Shown: positions 1 to 10,590, numbered from the stretch's first letter. The stretch is DNA of 64,000 bases from Anthoceros angustus (GCA_010909165.1 VJWM01000259.1:62001-126000); one strand, 5' to 3'. The notes: a model not told the origin generated them from the sequence alone. Numbers and translations are program-made.

Positions 1-745
1 TCCTCTTCAGGCGCGCCTTGGGTAGTCGCCCTTCACCTTTTACTCTCACCTCCTTCAGCTCGCCATGTTTGCTTGCTCTCCCGCACCCTTTGGCGCGCTC
101 CTCGTTTGGCTCTCCACGCTCCTGTTGGATGTCTTCTTTTTCCTTCGCCTCGGTGGGGTTTCTCTCTTTCGCGCGCGCCTTTCTCGAGGCGATGGCGGCG
201 ATGCGATGGCGATTTCTCTCCTTCCTTCTTCTCCTTCTCCGCTCCCAACTCCAGTCCGAAGTGGAAGGGGCGCCGCACTTTGCCCTCCTTGGATATACAC
301 CCAGGCACAACCCTAGATTGGGTTCATCATTCCAAAATCCTAATTCTATCTAAACTACCTATTTTCCTACTATGCTATCCCTAATTACTTCTAATTAATC
401 CTATTTATTCCCTATTGGTGAGCATATATAGTGGATATCCCCTATATTCATTGCTTTTGCGAGATTAGTCAACCTACCGCGGTGATACTTGACCGTGATG
501 GTGCTGCTTCTTCTCAGCCTACGGCGTGGTGTGTGCGACCTACGGTGATACCGACCCAACCTTTGACTGCCCTCACGCCTCGTCGGGGTCATTTGACCGT
601 TCTTCTTCTGGGATATCCTTCTTCCTAACAATATCCTACAACTCCGGCTTGATTCTCGAAAATTTTCAGCATGCTCCTCTTCAATCGTTTCTAGCAAAAA
701 AAATCAAACATTATCTTGGGCTCTTTTGGGCTGTTGCCCAACTTT
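1..745 (-). repeat. Inverted fragment of the G1 LTR (5' block)
   Basis: This stretch is the reverse complement of the first part of the G1 LTR that starts at 30403. The shared landmarks, in reverse order, are the block around 300-430 (CCAAAATCCTAATTC, the TATATATGCTC box and the ATATCCAC motif) and the LTR tip near 690-745 (runs of A, AATCAAAC, GGCTGTTGCCCAAC). It carries no gene of its own; the overlapping open frames are low-complexity shadows. The LTR tip abuts + strand RT sequence at about 750, an orientation not possible in a normal element. The left edge is cut by the window. Confidence 0.8.
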
Positions 746-749
746 CCGG

Positions 750-1250
750 TAAGGATCAAGCAATACAGTGAATCCCAAGTATTCCATGGTTGTTAAGATC
801 GGCTCGATCAATATTTGAGAGGCGGGGAGTAATCACCGGTGCTCAGCGAGTGGGTCGCACCATTGTGATTGTCAGAAAGCGGCGGGGAAAGGTTCGGGAT
901 GCGATTTGAGCTCAATAACAGAAGAAGGATCATCACCCTTTACCTTTCATGGACGTGTCTTGGACACGATGGCGACATGAGATGTACGATTTTCTTGGGA
1001 GGTATTTCGGTACAATCAAATTTCGCTACGGAAGGAGGATCGGACAAGACAACATTCACGATTGGGGAACTTGCTATTGAAGCTCCCTTTCGGGTTGTGC
1101 AATGCCCGCCACTTTCCAGTAGCGTGGTGAAGCGATATTCGAGATTTCGAGAAGTTCATGGAGGTATTCTGGATGATTTTTGCGTGTTTGGGAGAGGCAT
1201 TTAGACCATTTGAGGCAATGTTTTGAATGCGAGAGTCAACATGAAACTTC
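750..1250 (+). pseudogene. Ty3/gypsy reverse transcriptase fragment, G1 copy 1
   Basis: Decayed RT domain of a gypsy pol polyprotein. It begins with the pre-RT segment (NPKYSMVV-like, read through frameshifts at 765-800), passes the conserved CQDF/KLNEATKKDHHPL-like region near 890-950 and reaches the FLDDF form of the YxDD active-site motif near 1159-1187, where one base is missing so the frame breaks inside the motif. No frame exceeds about 110 codons, and the domain would normally be about 200 residues. It sits directly downstream of an inverted LTR tip, with no gag or protease before it, so it is a truncated copy. RT would copy element RNA to DNA in cytoplasmic particles; this copy cannot. 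Confidence 0.75.
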
Positions 1251-1905
1251 ATCCAGGAAGTGTTATTTTATGACGGAGGCATTTTGTTAGCACATCGAGT
1301 CTCATGAGGATTACGGTAGATAAGGAGGTAGCGGTGATATGAGATGGACCCAAAGCATGAGCGGTCGAGCTTTAGGACTAGTAGGTATTACGGGAGGTTC
1401 ATCAAGGATTTCGCCAAGAAGGCGGCCTTGTTGACACAATTGACCAAAAGGATACACCTTTGAATGGACGAGCAGGGAGGCTTTTGATTGAAGGACGCTT
1501 GGTGAGCGCGCGTACAACCGCCGGATTGGAGAAACCGTTTCATGTATCGTGGATGTGTCCGCTTATGCCATTGGGACCGTCTTAAGCAAGAAGAAAGCGG
1601 GATCATCCGATTTTCTATGGCGACTCACGGATCTGAAAAGAACTACTCAACCACGGGCGGGAGGGTCTTGGTATCATTTACTCTGTAAGTTTAGACACTA
1701 TCGCTTGCAAGGTGACGTTCATGTTGACCATTTTGCGTTGAAGTATCTTGTCAACAAGCGGTTGTCGGGAAGGATTGCCGGATGGGTACTCTGCTGCAAG
1801 AGTTTGACTATACGTAGAAACTAGGCCGGAAACAAAACTTTCATTTCTCGTCTGGCGGAGGCGACTTGGCCACGATGAGATTTCTGACGAGGAGTTGGTT
1901 GCCAC
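1251..1905 (+). pseudogene. Ty3/gypsy RNase H fragment, G1 copy 1
   Basis: Continuation of the same pol remnant. The connection region (FIKDFAKKAALLTQL-like, about 1400-1445) leads into RNase H. The first catalytic Asp lies in VDVSAYAIGTVLS (1549-1587), and the conserved VDHFALKYLVNK segment is at about 1720-1758. The glutamate segment between them is recognisable as TTQPRAGGSWYHLL, garbled by indels. The domain would degrade the RNA strand of the hybrid during reverse transcription. Numerous 1-3 base indels separate the frames. The GGRIAGWVL-like block after VNK confirms the gypsy type. Identification rests on comparison with copies at 14600, 28000 and 41920. Confidence 0.75.
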
Positions 1906-2590
1906 AGGTCGAAGGAGGACGTGAGCATGTTGTAGACGGCCTAAGAATTGATCAGCAAGTCTTGTTGCAGAGGCCAAATGAGCAAGAAGGGGCGTTGTGC
2001 GAAAAGCTGGACAATCTGGAAATCGAGAGAGGATAGGGGCGGCATGGCGAGGAGGAGGCTGAATGCTCCTCAAGGGTGAGAGGCTGTCAGGGAGGGCTGC
2101 AAGTGGAAACGTTGGCGGGAAGGACATCCCGCGGCAACAGAAGGAAAACAGGAGAAGGAGATGCTTCATGGGAAATCACTCAAAACATGGTGCGGAAGGC
2201 GAGGAGGTCGCCATGGGGGCACAGGACCTAGCACGGGGAGGAGGAATGGAAGAAATCGGGTTTGTGAGGAGGACATGCACGCGAGGAAAGGAATGGCGAA
2301 GCGAGGAGGCATGGATTTGGATGGATCCACGCCACGGGCTACTACGGACCCAGCAGGAGGCGTAGTGCTGGAAGGAGGAGATTAGAGCGTGAGGGCGTTC
2401 ATGCCCAAGATATTTGATGGTGAAGTACGCAATTCACGGAGCATGGAATCATGCGGATGGTTGTCAGGAGAGGCGGGCTTTCTCCATAAAGCCTCGCCTA
2501 TTGAGGAAGGCATCACAACAAGCTTGGGCGGACGAGAGATCCGAGGTGTCTCGAGTTGAAGGGCTGCACTCGTCACGGAGGCACTACATG
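1906..2590 (+). pseudogene. RNase H-integrase linker, G1 copy 1
   Basis: Spacer between RNase H and integrase. It matches 28570-29340 in copy 2 (for example the region with CTCCATAAAGCCTCGCCTA at 2485 and 29261). Expected here are the C-terminal RNase H tail and the integrase N-terminal linker. Purine-rich insertions (GGAGGAGGAATGG, GAGGAGGACATG) interrupt any frame. I see no separate gene. Confidence 0.55.
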
Positions 2591-3560
2591 CGAGAGGCGG
2601 TGGACACTATTGTGCAATGGCCGTTAAGAAGATTTTGAATGCAGGTTGGTGGGCTCGATGCAAAAGGATGTGTGGGAGTTCACTCGGAGGTGTGATGCGT
2701 GTCGGAGGGTTGGGCGGCCTCGTTGTCGACACAATGGCCTCTTACCTACATCTTACCCACCGTTCGAGTGGGGAATCGATTTCGTGGGGCGATCAAACCA
2801 CCAACGCAATGGACGAGAAGCGGTACATTTTGGTGGCTACGGATTATTACGAAGATGGTGGAGGCGGCGAGGAAGGGCGCCTGCGGTGGCCAAGTTTTTA
2901 TTCGAGAACATCATAAGCATGGTGTCCTTTAGAGTTGGTCGTGTGGGGACACATTTCCTCAACTCGTCGTTGAGTCCCTAACCACCTACTTCAACATTCG
3001 GCATCGAAACGACCCCTACAACCCCAAAGGCGAATGGATTGACGGAGAAGACGAATGGGTTGCTGCACAATCCTCACCAAGGTAGCAGCACACATGTATG
3101 ATTGGGATGCTAAGTTGCATTCGGCAGACTCTGAGGACGCGGAGAAGGTAACCACCAAGAAGACCCCTTATTATCTAACATATGGCATGTCACCTGTGAT
3201 GCGTGGAATTTGAAGTACCTACCCTACGGGATCATGGAGGATGAGCATGGTGTAGAGGATAGCGAGGTAGACTAGAGCAGAAGAACGTAGGGAGGATGCT
3301 TTAGAAGAAACCCGGATTCGGAACTCGGGAACGGCATGATGGGAGGTTGAGGCAAGACTATCGTGGGCGGGATTTGGTTCTTCTATATGATGATACCTAG
3401 ACTTTCCGGAAGCTTAGATTGAGATGGATGGGACCTTGAGGTGGTAGCTGTATGAGAATGGATCATGCAACTCACGGGTATTGGGCGTGTGCCGACCCGG
3501 AGTGAATGGGTGGAAGGTTAGAAGTACCTTCAACCGAGGTACTGTTGTTTGCGAGGGCAA
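2591..3560 (+). pseudogene. Ty3/gypsy integrase, G1 copy 1
   Basis: Integrase remnant in several frames. The zinc-binding Cys pair of the HHCC finger is seen as CDACRRVGRPR around 2688-2720. The core follows with WGIDFVGRSN (first Asp, about 2770), a damaged DRGTHFLN (GRVGTHFLNS, about 2935-2965) and the NPKANGLTEKTN glutamate region at about 3020-3055, shifted out of frame. The C-terminal GPY-type segment (RWMGP) is at about 3422-3440. Integrase would insert the cDNA into the genome. The best reference copy is at 36500-37528. After the coding end comes a polypurine tract and an LTR start, as expected for a gypsy 3' end. Confidence 0.75.
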
Positions 3561-3561
3561 A

Positions 3562-4385
3562 GCGGTGAGGGGAGTATGTGGAGCAAAAGTTTGGGCAACC
3601 AGCAAAAGCCAAAAACGAACAAGTTTGATTTTTTGGCTGAGCGATTGAAGAACATGCGAAAATTTAGAATCTTGAAGTGTTGGGATATATTGTTAGGAAG
3701 GCGAGGATATCCGGAAGAAGAAGAGCGAAGCGACCCCAGACGGAGGCGGTCGAAGGTTGGTTGGCGGACTACACCGTCGCCACACCTCGGATGAGAAGGA
3801 GCGGACTACCATGTGGCGGACTCGTGGTGAATCTCGGGAAAAGGAATTAGAATAAGGGGATATCCACTATATATGCTCACCAATAGGGAATAAATATATA
3901 AGTAATTAGAGCGGTTAATTAGGGATAGCAGGCGATAGGAAAATAGGTTTAGATAATTAGGATTTTGGAATGATGAATCTAGGGTTGTGCGCGTGTGGCA
4001 TCCAAGAGGCAAAGTGCGGTTTGGACTTCTCCTTGAGGGCGAGGTGGCGTTGAGCGTAAAGCAAGGAAGAGCGCCATCGCTGCAAGAGGCGCCGCCATGC
4101 GAGCAAGGAGGGAGGCGCTGAGCCATCGAGAGGAGAAAAGCCGGCGAGGCGGAGAAGGAAAGGAGGCGGCAGGGGCTGCACAGCCTGAGCCCGGAAGAGG
4201 TGTGAGAGCGCCAAGGCAAGCACTTGGAAGGAAGGGTGAAGGCGGAAGGCGTTGGGGAGGCGGCGCACCTGGAGAGGAACGGGGAGGAGGTGCCGGTGAA
4301 AGGGCAGGCAGCTAACGTGTGCAGGGTGAAGTGTGTTTACCCAAGGAGAGTGTTTGGAGAGAAGCTTGGGAGCACTTTGGTTGGA
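3562..4385 (+). repeat. G1 LTR start and 5' block, truncated
   Basis: A polypurine tract (GGTGAGGGGAGTA, 3564-3576) immediately precedes TGTGGAGCAAAAG at 3577, the LTR start. The block then follows the LTR order: GGGCAACCAGC, GATTTTTTGGCT, the tandem accgtaggtcgcc-like stretch, ATATCCACTATATATGCTC (3859-3877), GGATTTTGGAATGATGAA (3960-3977) and GGTTGTGCG. Past about 4300 it resembles 6440-6500 of the next LTR. It is cut near 4385 by the minus-strand Copia fragment. The GC-rich reading frames at 3957-4315 are charged low-complexity shadows. Confidence 0.8.
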
Positions 4386-4389
4386 AGTA

Positions 4390-4837
4390 CTTAGAGATGG
4401 CGACTCAATAGCACTATATTGATAAAGGCTAAATGTAGAAAGGAGAGCTTTTTTAGCATAAATGATATCTTGTACTCTATCTCCGACTTAGACAAAGGGC
4501 TTCAATGAGACAACATACTTGTGCCTCTAAAACATCAACTGAGGAGAATTGAGGTCAAACTCCTCCCGAATGTAAGAAGATTTGATTTGATGTTGTTTCT
4601 TCTTCTTGAAGCCTTGATCTTCCTCCTAAATTTTTGTCCGCTGGATTAAAGGAATCCATGGAGGCGATAAGAAATTGATGCACAATGTGTGCATCATTGT
4701 GCGCTGGTCACCGATGATTGTCGAAGGCGAAATCTCCACCGCATTATCTTCATTTGAAGTACTACAAACGCAAAAGCATTGGAGAGTAAATTGCCTAGAG
4801 CATAAGGAAGGAGGTGCTCAAGCACAAAGAGCTAAAT
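4390..4837 (-). mobile_element. Copia-type element, 5' untranslated region and gag start
   Basis: On the minus strand this is the beginning of the internal region of a Copia-like retrotransposon: it lies just inside the primer binding site (4838-4848) and contains a short gag-like start, MDSFNPADKNLGGRSRL, from 4659 down to a stop at 4555. Only about 450 bp of the internal region remain before the sequence returns to G1 LTR material near 4385. Identification as Copia rests mainly on the tRNA-Met-type primer site and the LTR organisation, not on enzyme domains, which are absent. Confidence 0.6.
4555..4659 (-). pseudogene. Truncated Copia gag N-terminus
   Basis: A 34-codon frame that starts MDSFNPADKN about 180 bp inside the primer binding site and ends at a TGA. 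A Copia gag usually runs several hundred residues, so this is a broken N-terminus. The start was chosen because it is the first ATG downstream of the primer site with a plausible hydrophilic N-terminal sequence. No CCHC knuckle or later domain is left in this window. Confidence 0.45.
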
Positions 4838-4848
4838 GCTCGATACCA
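4838..4848 (-). promoter_or_regulatory. Primer binding site, initiator tRNA-Met type
   Basis: Read on the minus strand the sequence is TGGTATCGAGC, one base short of the common plant LTR-retrotransposon primer site TGGTATCAGAGC complementary to initiator tRNA-Met. It directly follows an LTR end reading CTCATCA (minus strand). This fixes the strand and the LTR boundary of the Copia fragment. Confidence 0.8.
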
Positions 4849-4920
4849 TGATGAGAATCAATAGCTCTTAGATAGAAGAGAAACAATGGAATGAATTGAT
4901 TAATGAGTAAAGTACAAGCC

Positions 4921-4928
4921 TTTAAATA
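4921..4928 (-). promoter_or_regulatory. TATA box of the Copia LTR
   Basis: TATTTAAA on the minus strand, about 30 bases upstream of the tandem U3 repeats in + coordinates and 72 bases from the LTR end. Spacing suits transcription starting inside the LTR and running toward lower coordinates. Confidence 0.6.
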
Positions 4929-4957
4929 GGGTGGTTGGGTGGTTACAACAATATGTT

Positions 4958-5013
4958 GTTGTAACCATAAGTAGTTGCAACCATAAGTTGTTGCAACTAT
5001 AAGTTGTTGTAAC
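4958..5013 (-). repeat. 16 bp tandem repeats in the Copia LTR U3
   Basis: Units at 4958-4973, 4974-4989 and 4990-5005 plus a half unit differ by one to three bases from GTTGCAACCATAAGTT (+ strand). Short repeated elements just upstream of a TATA box are typical enhancer-like units of plant LTR promoters; the function here is inferred. Confidence 0.7.
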
Positions 5014-5060
5014 AACTAACTACCCAAAGCCCTAGCTCTAAATTAATGTTTGAGTACTAG

Positions 5061-5540
5061 GCCTTAATGAATAGTGCCCTTGTTACCTATTTCATCACCC
5101 CTTCTCCATCCGACGAACCGTCTTCCTTCCTCTCCCTCAAACAGCTTTTCCTTCCTCTCCTTCTCGAGAGGGTTAAGCTGCCCTGCAGCACGAAATTGAG
5201 GCATTAAACTTCGCCCTCGGCAAGAGCCCCTCGCCGGCCGTTGTTTGCCTTTTCTCCTGAGGAACTTTGGCAAGAGCGGCTCTTCCACCTTGGTTTTCCG
5301 CTTTAGCCTTTCCAAGTGTTTCGAGGAGTGGAAGAGATTATTTCCTAGTTCCAAATACAGCAACCTCAGTTTCGCTCCCAAGTGCTTTCTCCTCTCCAAC
5401 CAGCGCTTAGGGCCCAAACAAACACCACGGGCAATTCGTCGGCTCACCACGAAATCGCTTCCTCTCGCTTTCCCCTTCCAAGGAGTCTGCAACCCACTCG
5501 CGCCTTAAGCAAGCTCCACTGCCACTGGCTACCTTTGGTG
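5061..5540 (-). repeat. Inverted fragment of the G1 LTR, ORF-X start region
   Basis: The minus strand is related to the start of ORF-X at 6530-6720: it has a MPQF peptide followed by a CAGCTTAACCC-like stretch comparable with ATGCCTCAATTCAC and CACCAACCCC at 6673-6706. It holds a 142-codon charged frame (5064-5492) without a recognisable domain. The similarity is patchy, so it could be a diverged relative of the LTR. No other gene is seen. Confidence 0.4.
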
Positions 5541-6575
5541 CTCCAGGAACGAAAAGTTGGGCAACCAGCCCAAAGCCAAGACAACAAGTTTGATTTTTTT
5601 GGCTAAGAACGATTGAAGAGGAGCATGCCGTAAAAATTTTCTCGAGAATCTTGAAGTCGGAGTTGTAAAATATTGTTAGGAAGGCGAAAAGGATATCCCG
5701 TGAAGAAAACGGTCAAACGACCCCTGCATTTTGCGAGGCGTGAAGGGCCCAAAAGGATGGTAGGTCGACACACCGTAGGTCGCCACACCACGTAGGCAGT
5801 AGGGGAAGCGCATCATGTAAGTCGCGCGACTACCAGAGGTTGCCCAATCTCGCCAAAAAGGAATTTAGAATAGAGGGGGATATCCACTATATATGCTCAT
5901 CAATAGGGAATAAATATATCAAATGATTAGCCATTAGGAATAGCGTGATAGGAAAAAGGTAGCTTAGATAGAATTAGGATTTTGGAATGATGAACCCAAT
6001 CTAGGGTTGTGCACCGCGTACATCCAAAGAAGGCAAAGTGCGCTTTGGGCGGCCTCCACTTCGCAAGAGCTAGAACGGAGCCGGAGTTGGAGCGTAAGGC
6101 GCGGGAAGGAAGGCTACCATCATCGCCACGGCAAGAGAAGCCGCCATCAGCGAGCAAGCCGAGGCTAAGACCGCGCATCCCATCGAGGAAGAACCAGACC
6201 CAACAGCGTGGCACGGGAGACCGGTGGAAGGAAGAAAGCGCGGAGTGCCGCGAACGAGAAAGGGAGCTCTCCACGCGCCCCAAGCCACTGGAGGAGGAAG
6301 TGCGAAGCGAGAGCCAAGGAGGCGGAGCACCTGAGGTGCTGTGGCTGTGGAATTGAGAGCAGGAAGGGTGTTGTGAATAATTGGTGGCAGCGCTCTACCC
6401 TGGAGGAAGGACCACGGAGAGGAGGTTGGTAGCAGCTGGAAAATTCAAACCAGGGCTAACGTGTGCTGCAGAGGGAGTGTGTTGCCACAACAAGGAGGCT
6501 GAGCAGCGGAATTTTGAAGACCTCAAATTGGAGAGTAATTTCCTTCCTTGTAAGCTTGGGAAGAAGAACGCCACC

Positions 6576-8860
6576 ATGCCTCGAGGGAAAGGCAAGGGAA
6601 GGAGCCACAAGGGCTCTTCCTCGAGGAGGAAGGAAGAAGGCAGCTCGCGCCACCGTGAGGGGGTGAGGTCGAGATGCCTCAATTCACTTGCTTTGGGCAC
6701 CAACCCCGTGATTTGGTTGATTTCAGGGCGTAAGAAGATAGAACATCCAATTGGGATGGGTGTATGGCCGCCAATGGGCCTACACCAATTTGGAATTGAT
6801 TGAGGAGTGTTACATCAACCTCCATCAATCGAGGCGCCTTGCCGCTGCTACGAAAGGAATGCTCGAACGGATCCTCACGCCGGACCGTAAGGAGCATTCG
6901 ACAGTGTATGGAAGACCGGAGGAAGAGAGCTCGAATTGCTCTCTCGAAAGGTCAATGGAGGAAGAGGATTGCCCTCCGATATTCCGCAAGAGTCCTCGAC
7001 ATGATGGATGGAGGAGTGAAGGCCCACGCCAAGAATGGCTGGAAGACCGAGAGCATCAAGGAGTCAAGTGGAGGCTCTTGCAAAGATTGTGTTGGTTGGT
7101 AAATTACCAACGACCTCTTATTTCACCAACTTCCTTTTTGTGGAAGATTTCAAGGGAGCCAAGCCGATTGGGGCACTATCATGTATGAGGCCTACATCCA
7201 CCACCGAGAGAAGCTCCTCAAGCCAAATTGTGGATGAGGAAGGCCAAGGCTGCTATCTTAGCACCTATTTGGTGCATTTATGGGAAACCGAGGGACTTCA
7301 CAAGCAAGGAGTTGAAGATGCATGGCATCCCTTCTGAGATCATCCATCTCCACCCAAGGTTGAAGGCCTTGCCTTGCATAAGGAAGACGGGGAGGTCGAC
7401 TCCACAAGCATGCAAGAGGAAGATGTGGAGGCAACAAAGTTGTTGGAGTGGGAATTTTTCCCCACAGTGAGCAAGCAGAGAAGAACAAGAAGGTCAAGAA
7501 GGGGGATGGTGGTCTATGAGAGGAGGACCACCATGTGAGCCCTGGGTGGGGAGTCCCCACCATCTCATTTGTGCCTAGTGAGAGGCACTCGGCACCTACT
7601 CCTAGGGAGGCACCACCCAAGGGGTGGGCATCAGGAATCACACCAGGTAGGCGACTACCGCAGGGAGCAGCCACCGGGTAGGCACCCCACGCCAGCAGCC
7701 CACGGTGGGGAAGGAAGGAAGGAGGCGAGTAGCGCCAAAGCCGCCACCATCTGCACTGGTGGGAGAGCGGATGGAGCGTGAGGGACTCAAGGCTGATGGC
7801 CCGAGCAGGGAGACTGGAAATTTCCAAGAAGAAAAGAGGGGTGGAATTAGGACCCCTAGGAGAATTGCCGGTGCTTGTGAAGCACTCACCTGTGGATTTG
7901 AAGGGGCTAGAGAGCTAGCAGCCTTGTGGGCATGCCAAGAGGAAGGAAGGCCCAAGACATGGCCGGAGGAAGGTGGACCAAATGGCAATTGGAGGCCATG
8001 GAGTCCGAGAAGGCAGCCAAGCCGAAAAGGTGTGGAGAAGCTCCACCGACTCAGGGACAAGGTGAGAAGGTCGAAGGTTGTCACAAACCAAGAAAAGAGC
8101 CATTCGGCAACAACCCAACGGGATTGGAGGCAAAGGTAAGAGCATTTTGCCCAATTAGAGCAAGAAGGAAGGCAAGGCCGAGGCTCTAGGAAGGGAGAAG
8201 GTCGTGGGACGATGAGAAAGTGTGATGGCTACTCAAGCCATCAAGATGGGACATGAAGAGGAATTGAGAAGGACCCGAATTTGGAAGAGAAGCGCTGGAG
8301 AGAAAGCACAAGACCAAGAATTTGAGCCGGAGCCGAAAAGATGCTTGGCAAGCGGAGAAGGAGGGGGCTTGCCAAGAATTAGGACAAAGGAGGTTCCAAG
8401 AGGAGGAGCACCACAAGAAGGTGGTACGTGATGGTGAGGAAGCGATTTTAAGATTATGCCCTTCAAAAAATTGCCAACCAAGGAAGCAAGGGAGGAGAAT
8501 GTGACCTCCATGTCAAGGTGGGGAATTGACCACTCAAGAGACGCCTACAAGGTAGGTGAAGATGGAGAGTGGCCCACGGAGATTGATGATCTCCAAATGC
8601 AATATCATAGCTTGGGGCTCACCTCCACAATAGATTTTGAAGGCCAACAATGAGACGGCTTGGCCAAGAGGAGGACATTGGGTCCTCATGATGATGATCA
8701 AGGAGCCGCAACAAGTGCAGCTGAAGGCCCGATTTTGATGAGGCCATCACGAAATGGACTCCGAGGAACTGAGTCGGGAGAGGAGGAGCCGGCACCAAAG
8801 GGTGGAGAGGGCGCGAGAGCAAGGAGGGGACAGCCCATCACCCTGGGGGTCACCTACCAC
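6576..8860 (+). pseudogene. ORF-X remnant inside the LTR, copy 1
   Basis: A decayed reading region that starts at an ATG in good context (GCCACCATGCC) with a very basic N-terminus, MPRGKGKGRSHKG. Later blocks recur in copies 2 and 3: YGRQWAYTNLELIEECYIN (about 6766-6822), a PRQEWLEDREHQG region (7024-7062), AKFVDEEGQG-like text (7215-7250), a GMVVYERR block (7504-7527), and Glu/Lys-rich, likely coiled-coil text with EEHFAQLEQE- and EELRRTR-like segments (about 8130-8290). I recognise no family. It is too frameshifted to translate. A captured or gag-like coding sequence inside an LTR is the main possibility; a non-coding leader is the other. Confidence 0.45.
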
Positions 8861-9692
8861 TAGGTGACTACACCACGGTAGTCCGCCACTACCGTGGGAC
8901 AACACACACGCCGGTAGTCCGCGACCACCGGTAGGCAAGGGCCCACGGGCGCAGAGCTGGGAGTCAGCCGAGGCCCGGTGGAGGAGGAGGAGCCGGGGTC
9001 CAACATACCCCAGAGAGGGGTGGGAGACAACCCCACCGAGGAGACTAAGGACGGGTCCGACCCACGAGGAAGGGGAGGAGAAGTTCTCACCTGGATAAGG
9101 GAGGAGCCGGCCGAGAGAGGAGACCAACGAAAAAGGCCGAGAGATTAGAAGGAGACCCGATGGTCAAATGGGGATGAAGACTCTTTGAATGCTCATGGTA
9201 GGTATGGACAAACCAAACAAGGCAAAGAGCAATGGAGATCTTGACCAAGAAGCCCGAATCGAGGTTAGAATAGGAGGAAGAGGATGAGAAGAAGGAGATA
9301 GACCGACTACCATGGTAGGTCACCACCGTAGTCCGACTACCGCGTAGGTGTGGATGAACGAGGCGCGATCACCATGGAGACCGGGGATCAAGGCGTGGAG
9401 GAAGGGGCGGATTGTACTTGCCCCACACATTAGGGAAGGCGACAAGATCCGGGAAGGGACAGAGCAAAAGGAGGGCGAGGGAGCCAATCAAGGACATGTC
9501 ACCACCCCAAAAGAAGATAAGGACTAGAATGGTCAATGACCATAAATGAGCTTGGGGAATGGAAGGATAGGTGGTGTAGATAACATCCTAAAGGATGGTC
9601 TTAGGTGAAGTTACTAGAATAGAATTTACCAATCGCATATAGATTTAGGTGCCGCATTAAATGTCATGTAGGAAATAATAGAAATTGGAAAA

Positions 9693-9747
9693 GGTGACCG
9701 CAGAGGGTCACCTAAGGGAGGTTGTATGTGGAAGGCCTCCTATAAGA
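9693..9747 (+). promoter_or_regulatory. LTR core promoter: dyad plus TATA box
   Basis: GGTGACC (9693-9699) and its exact reverse complement GGTCACC (9706-9712) flank a 6-base loop, and TATAAGA begins 29 bases later at 9741. The arrangement and spacing are the same at 20885/20933 (one arm base changed) and 35080/35128. A conserved dyad just upstream of a TATA box suggests a dimeric transcription factor site, an inference. Confidence 0.6.
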
Positions 9748-10572
9748 GGAGGAGGATTTCAAAGTAAAGTATCACGCCTTGCGCCCACCTCATCGAGTCC
9801 TTTGCCATTACAGAGGAATTTCGCACCGTGAGCCAACGCAGTCCGGTAGAGAGAGGAAGTCGCGTGGTCTGAGTGTTGGTGGAGGACTTGCTCGCAAGTG
9901 CCTAAACGAGTTGCTCCCTTGTGAATGGTTGTTGTGAAATTGCTTTGCTTTGGGTGTGTGGCAAATGCCAGAACTCTGAGGGTAGACTACAGGAAAGACT
10001 CTCGTGGGTCCGTGGTGTCAAACTCATAGCAACCGCCCAAGGAAGAACTTGCTGGTGGAGGCCGACCCTGTGCAGCCAGTAAGGGCGAGTCAAGCCAAGA
10101 AGCCCGAATCGAGGTTAGAATAGGAGGAAGAGGATGAGAAGATGAGGAGATGAGAAGATGAGTAGAGGATTAGAGGTGTAGGTGTTAGTGGCCAGTGCAG
10201 AGCCTAAGGGACGAATCCCAACTGCAAGTAAAAGAGCGCCCCGAGTGGAGAAGAGTGGTCTTAGAAGTAGGGACGAAATCGCGGTGGACTGGGGTCCCTG
10301 GCCCGTGATAGGCTCTTGTGAGGCAGACCCGCAATTGTTTTGTGTCGCTAGGTCGAGGATTGGCGATTTTTCTGAGCAAAAGGCAAGTGCAGAAGAGGGA
10401 GAGTAGAGGCGCCTTGCTTGTTTAGAAGGTCGAGAGTGTGTCAGCAGTAGCGACGGCATCACAAGACCTCGAACTTTCACACAAGTCTCATGGGACGAAA
10501 CCCAACGACAAGTGATAAGTGGGCCGCTTATAGTGGAGGACCTCGGGAGTGCCCCGGTTTTCCTACCACATT

Positions 10573-10590
10573 TTTGGCGCTGCCGGGACT
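10573..10590 (+). promoter_or_regulatory. Primer binding site of G1
   Basis: TTTGGCGCTGCCGGGAC directly follows the LTR end CCTACCACA. It resembles the TGGCGCCGTTGCCGGGG type used by plant Tat/Athila-group gypsy elements (tRNA-Asp complement), with a deletion of about three bases in the middle. The match is partial, so the priming tRNA is uncertain. Confidence 0.6.

Larger units (their letters stand above)
4849..5060 (-). repeat. Copia-type LTR, 3' part
   Basis: On the minus strand this LTR contains three and a half 16 bp repeats of the form GTTGCAACTTATGG or close variants (+ strand 4958-5013), then the TATA box TATTTAAA (+ strand 4921-4928), then about 72 bases to the LTR end at 4849. This is a compact, classical U3-R-U5 arrangement. 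The upstream end is unclear and merges near 5060 into an inverted G1 fragment. Confidence 0.7.
5543..10570 (+). repeat. G1 long LTR, copy 1 (about 5.0 kb)
   Basis: The start is the LTR tip (GGAACGAAAAGTTGGGCAACC at about 5544, with the TG lost) and the end is CCTACCACA at 10562-10570, followed by a primer binding site. In order it contains the A/T-rich 5' block with TATATATGCTC (5888), a PBS-like GGTGGCAGCGCTC (6382), ORF-X remnants from 6576, a dyad plus TATA box at 9693-9747, and an R-U5-like stretch to 10570. The same order recurs at 15840-21927 and 30403-36068. That one repeat spans both a polypurine-flanked start and a primer-site-flanked end is my reason to call it one long LTR. The alternative is an internal leader ORF next to a second, nested LTR. 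Confidence 0.55.

Noticed and set aside
18-384. Overlapping open frames of 80-110 codons on both strands
   Set aside because: They lie in an inverted LTR fragment with GC-rich, low-complexity text; several frames are open at once and none shows a domain.
6382-6400. GGTGGCAGCGCTC as the true G1 primer binding site
   Set aside because: It resembles the tRNA-Met site only loosely and is not preceded by a CA-ended repeat boundary; the TTTGGCGCTG site after CTACCACA fits better. Kept as an alternative for the long-LTR model.
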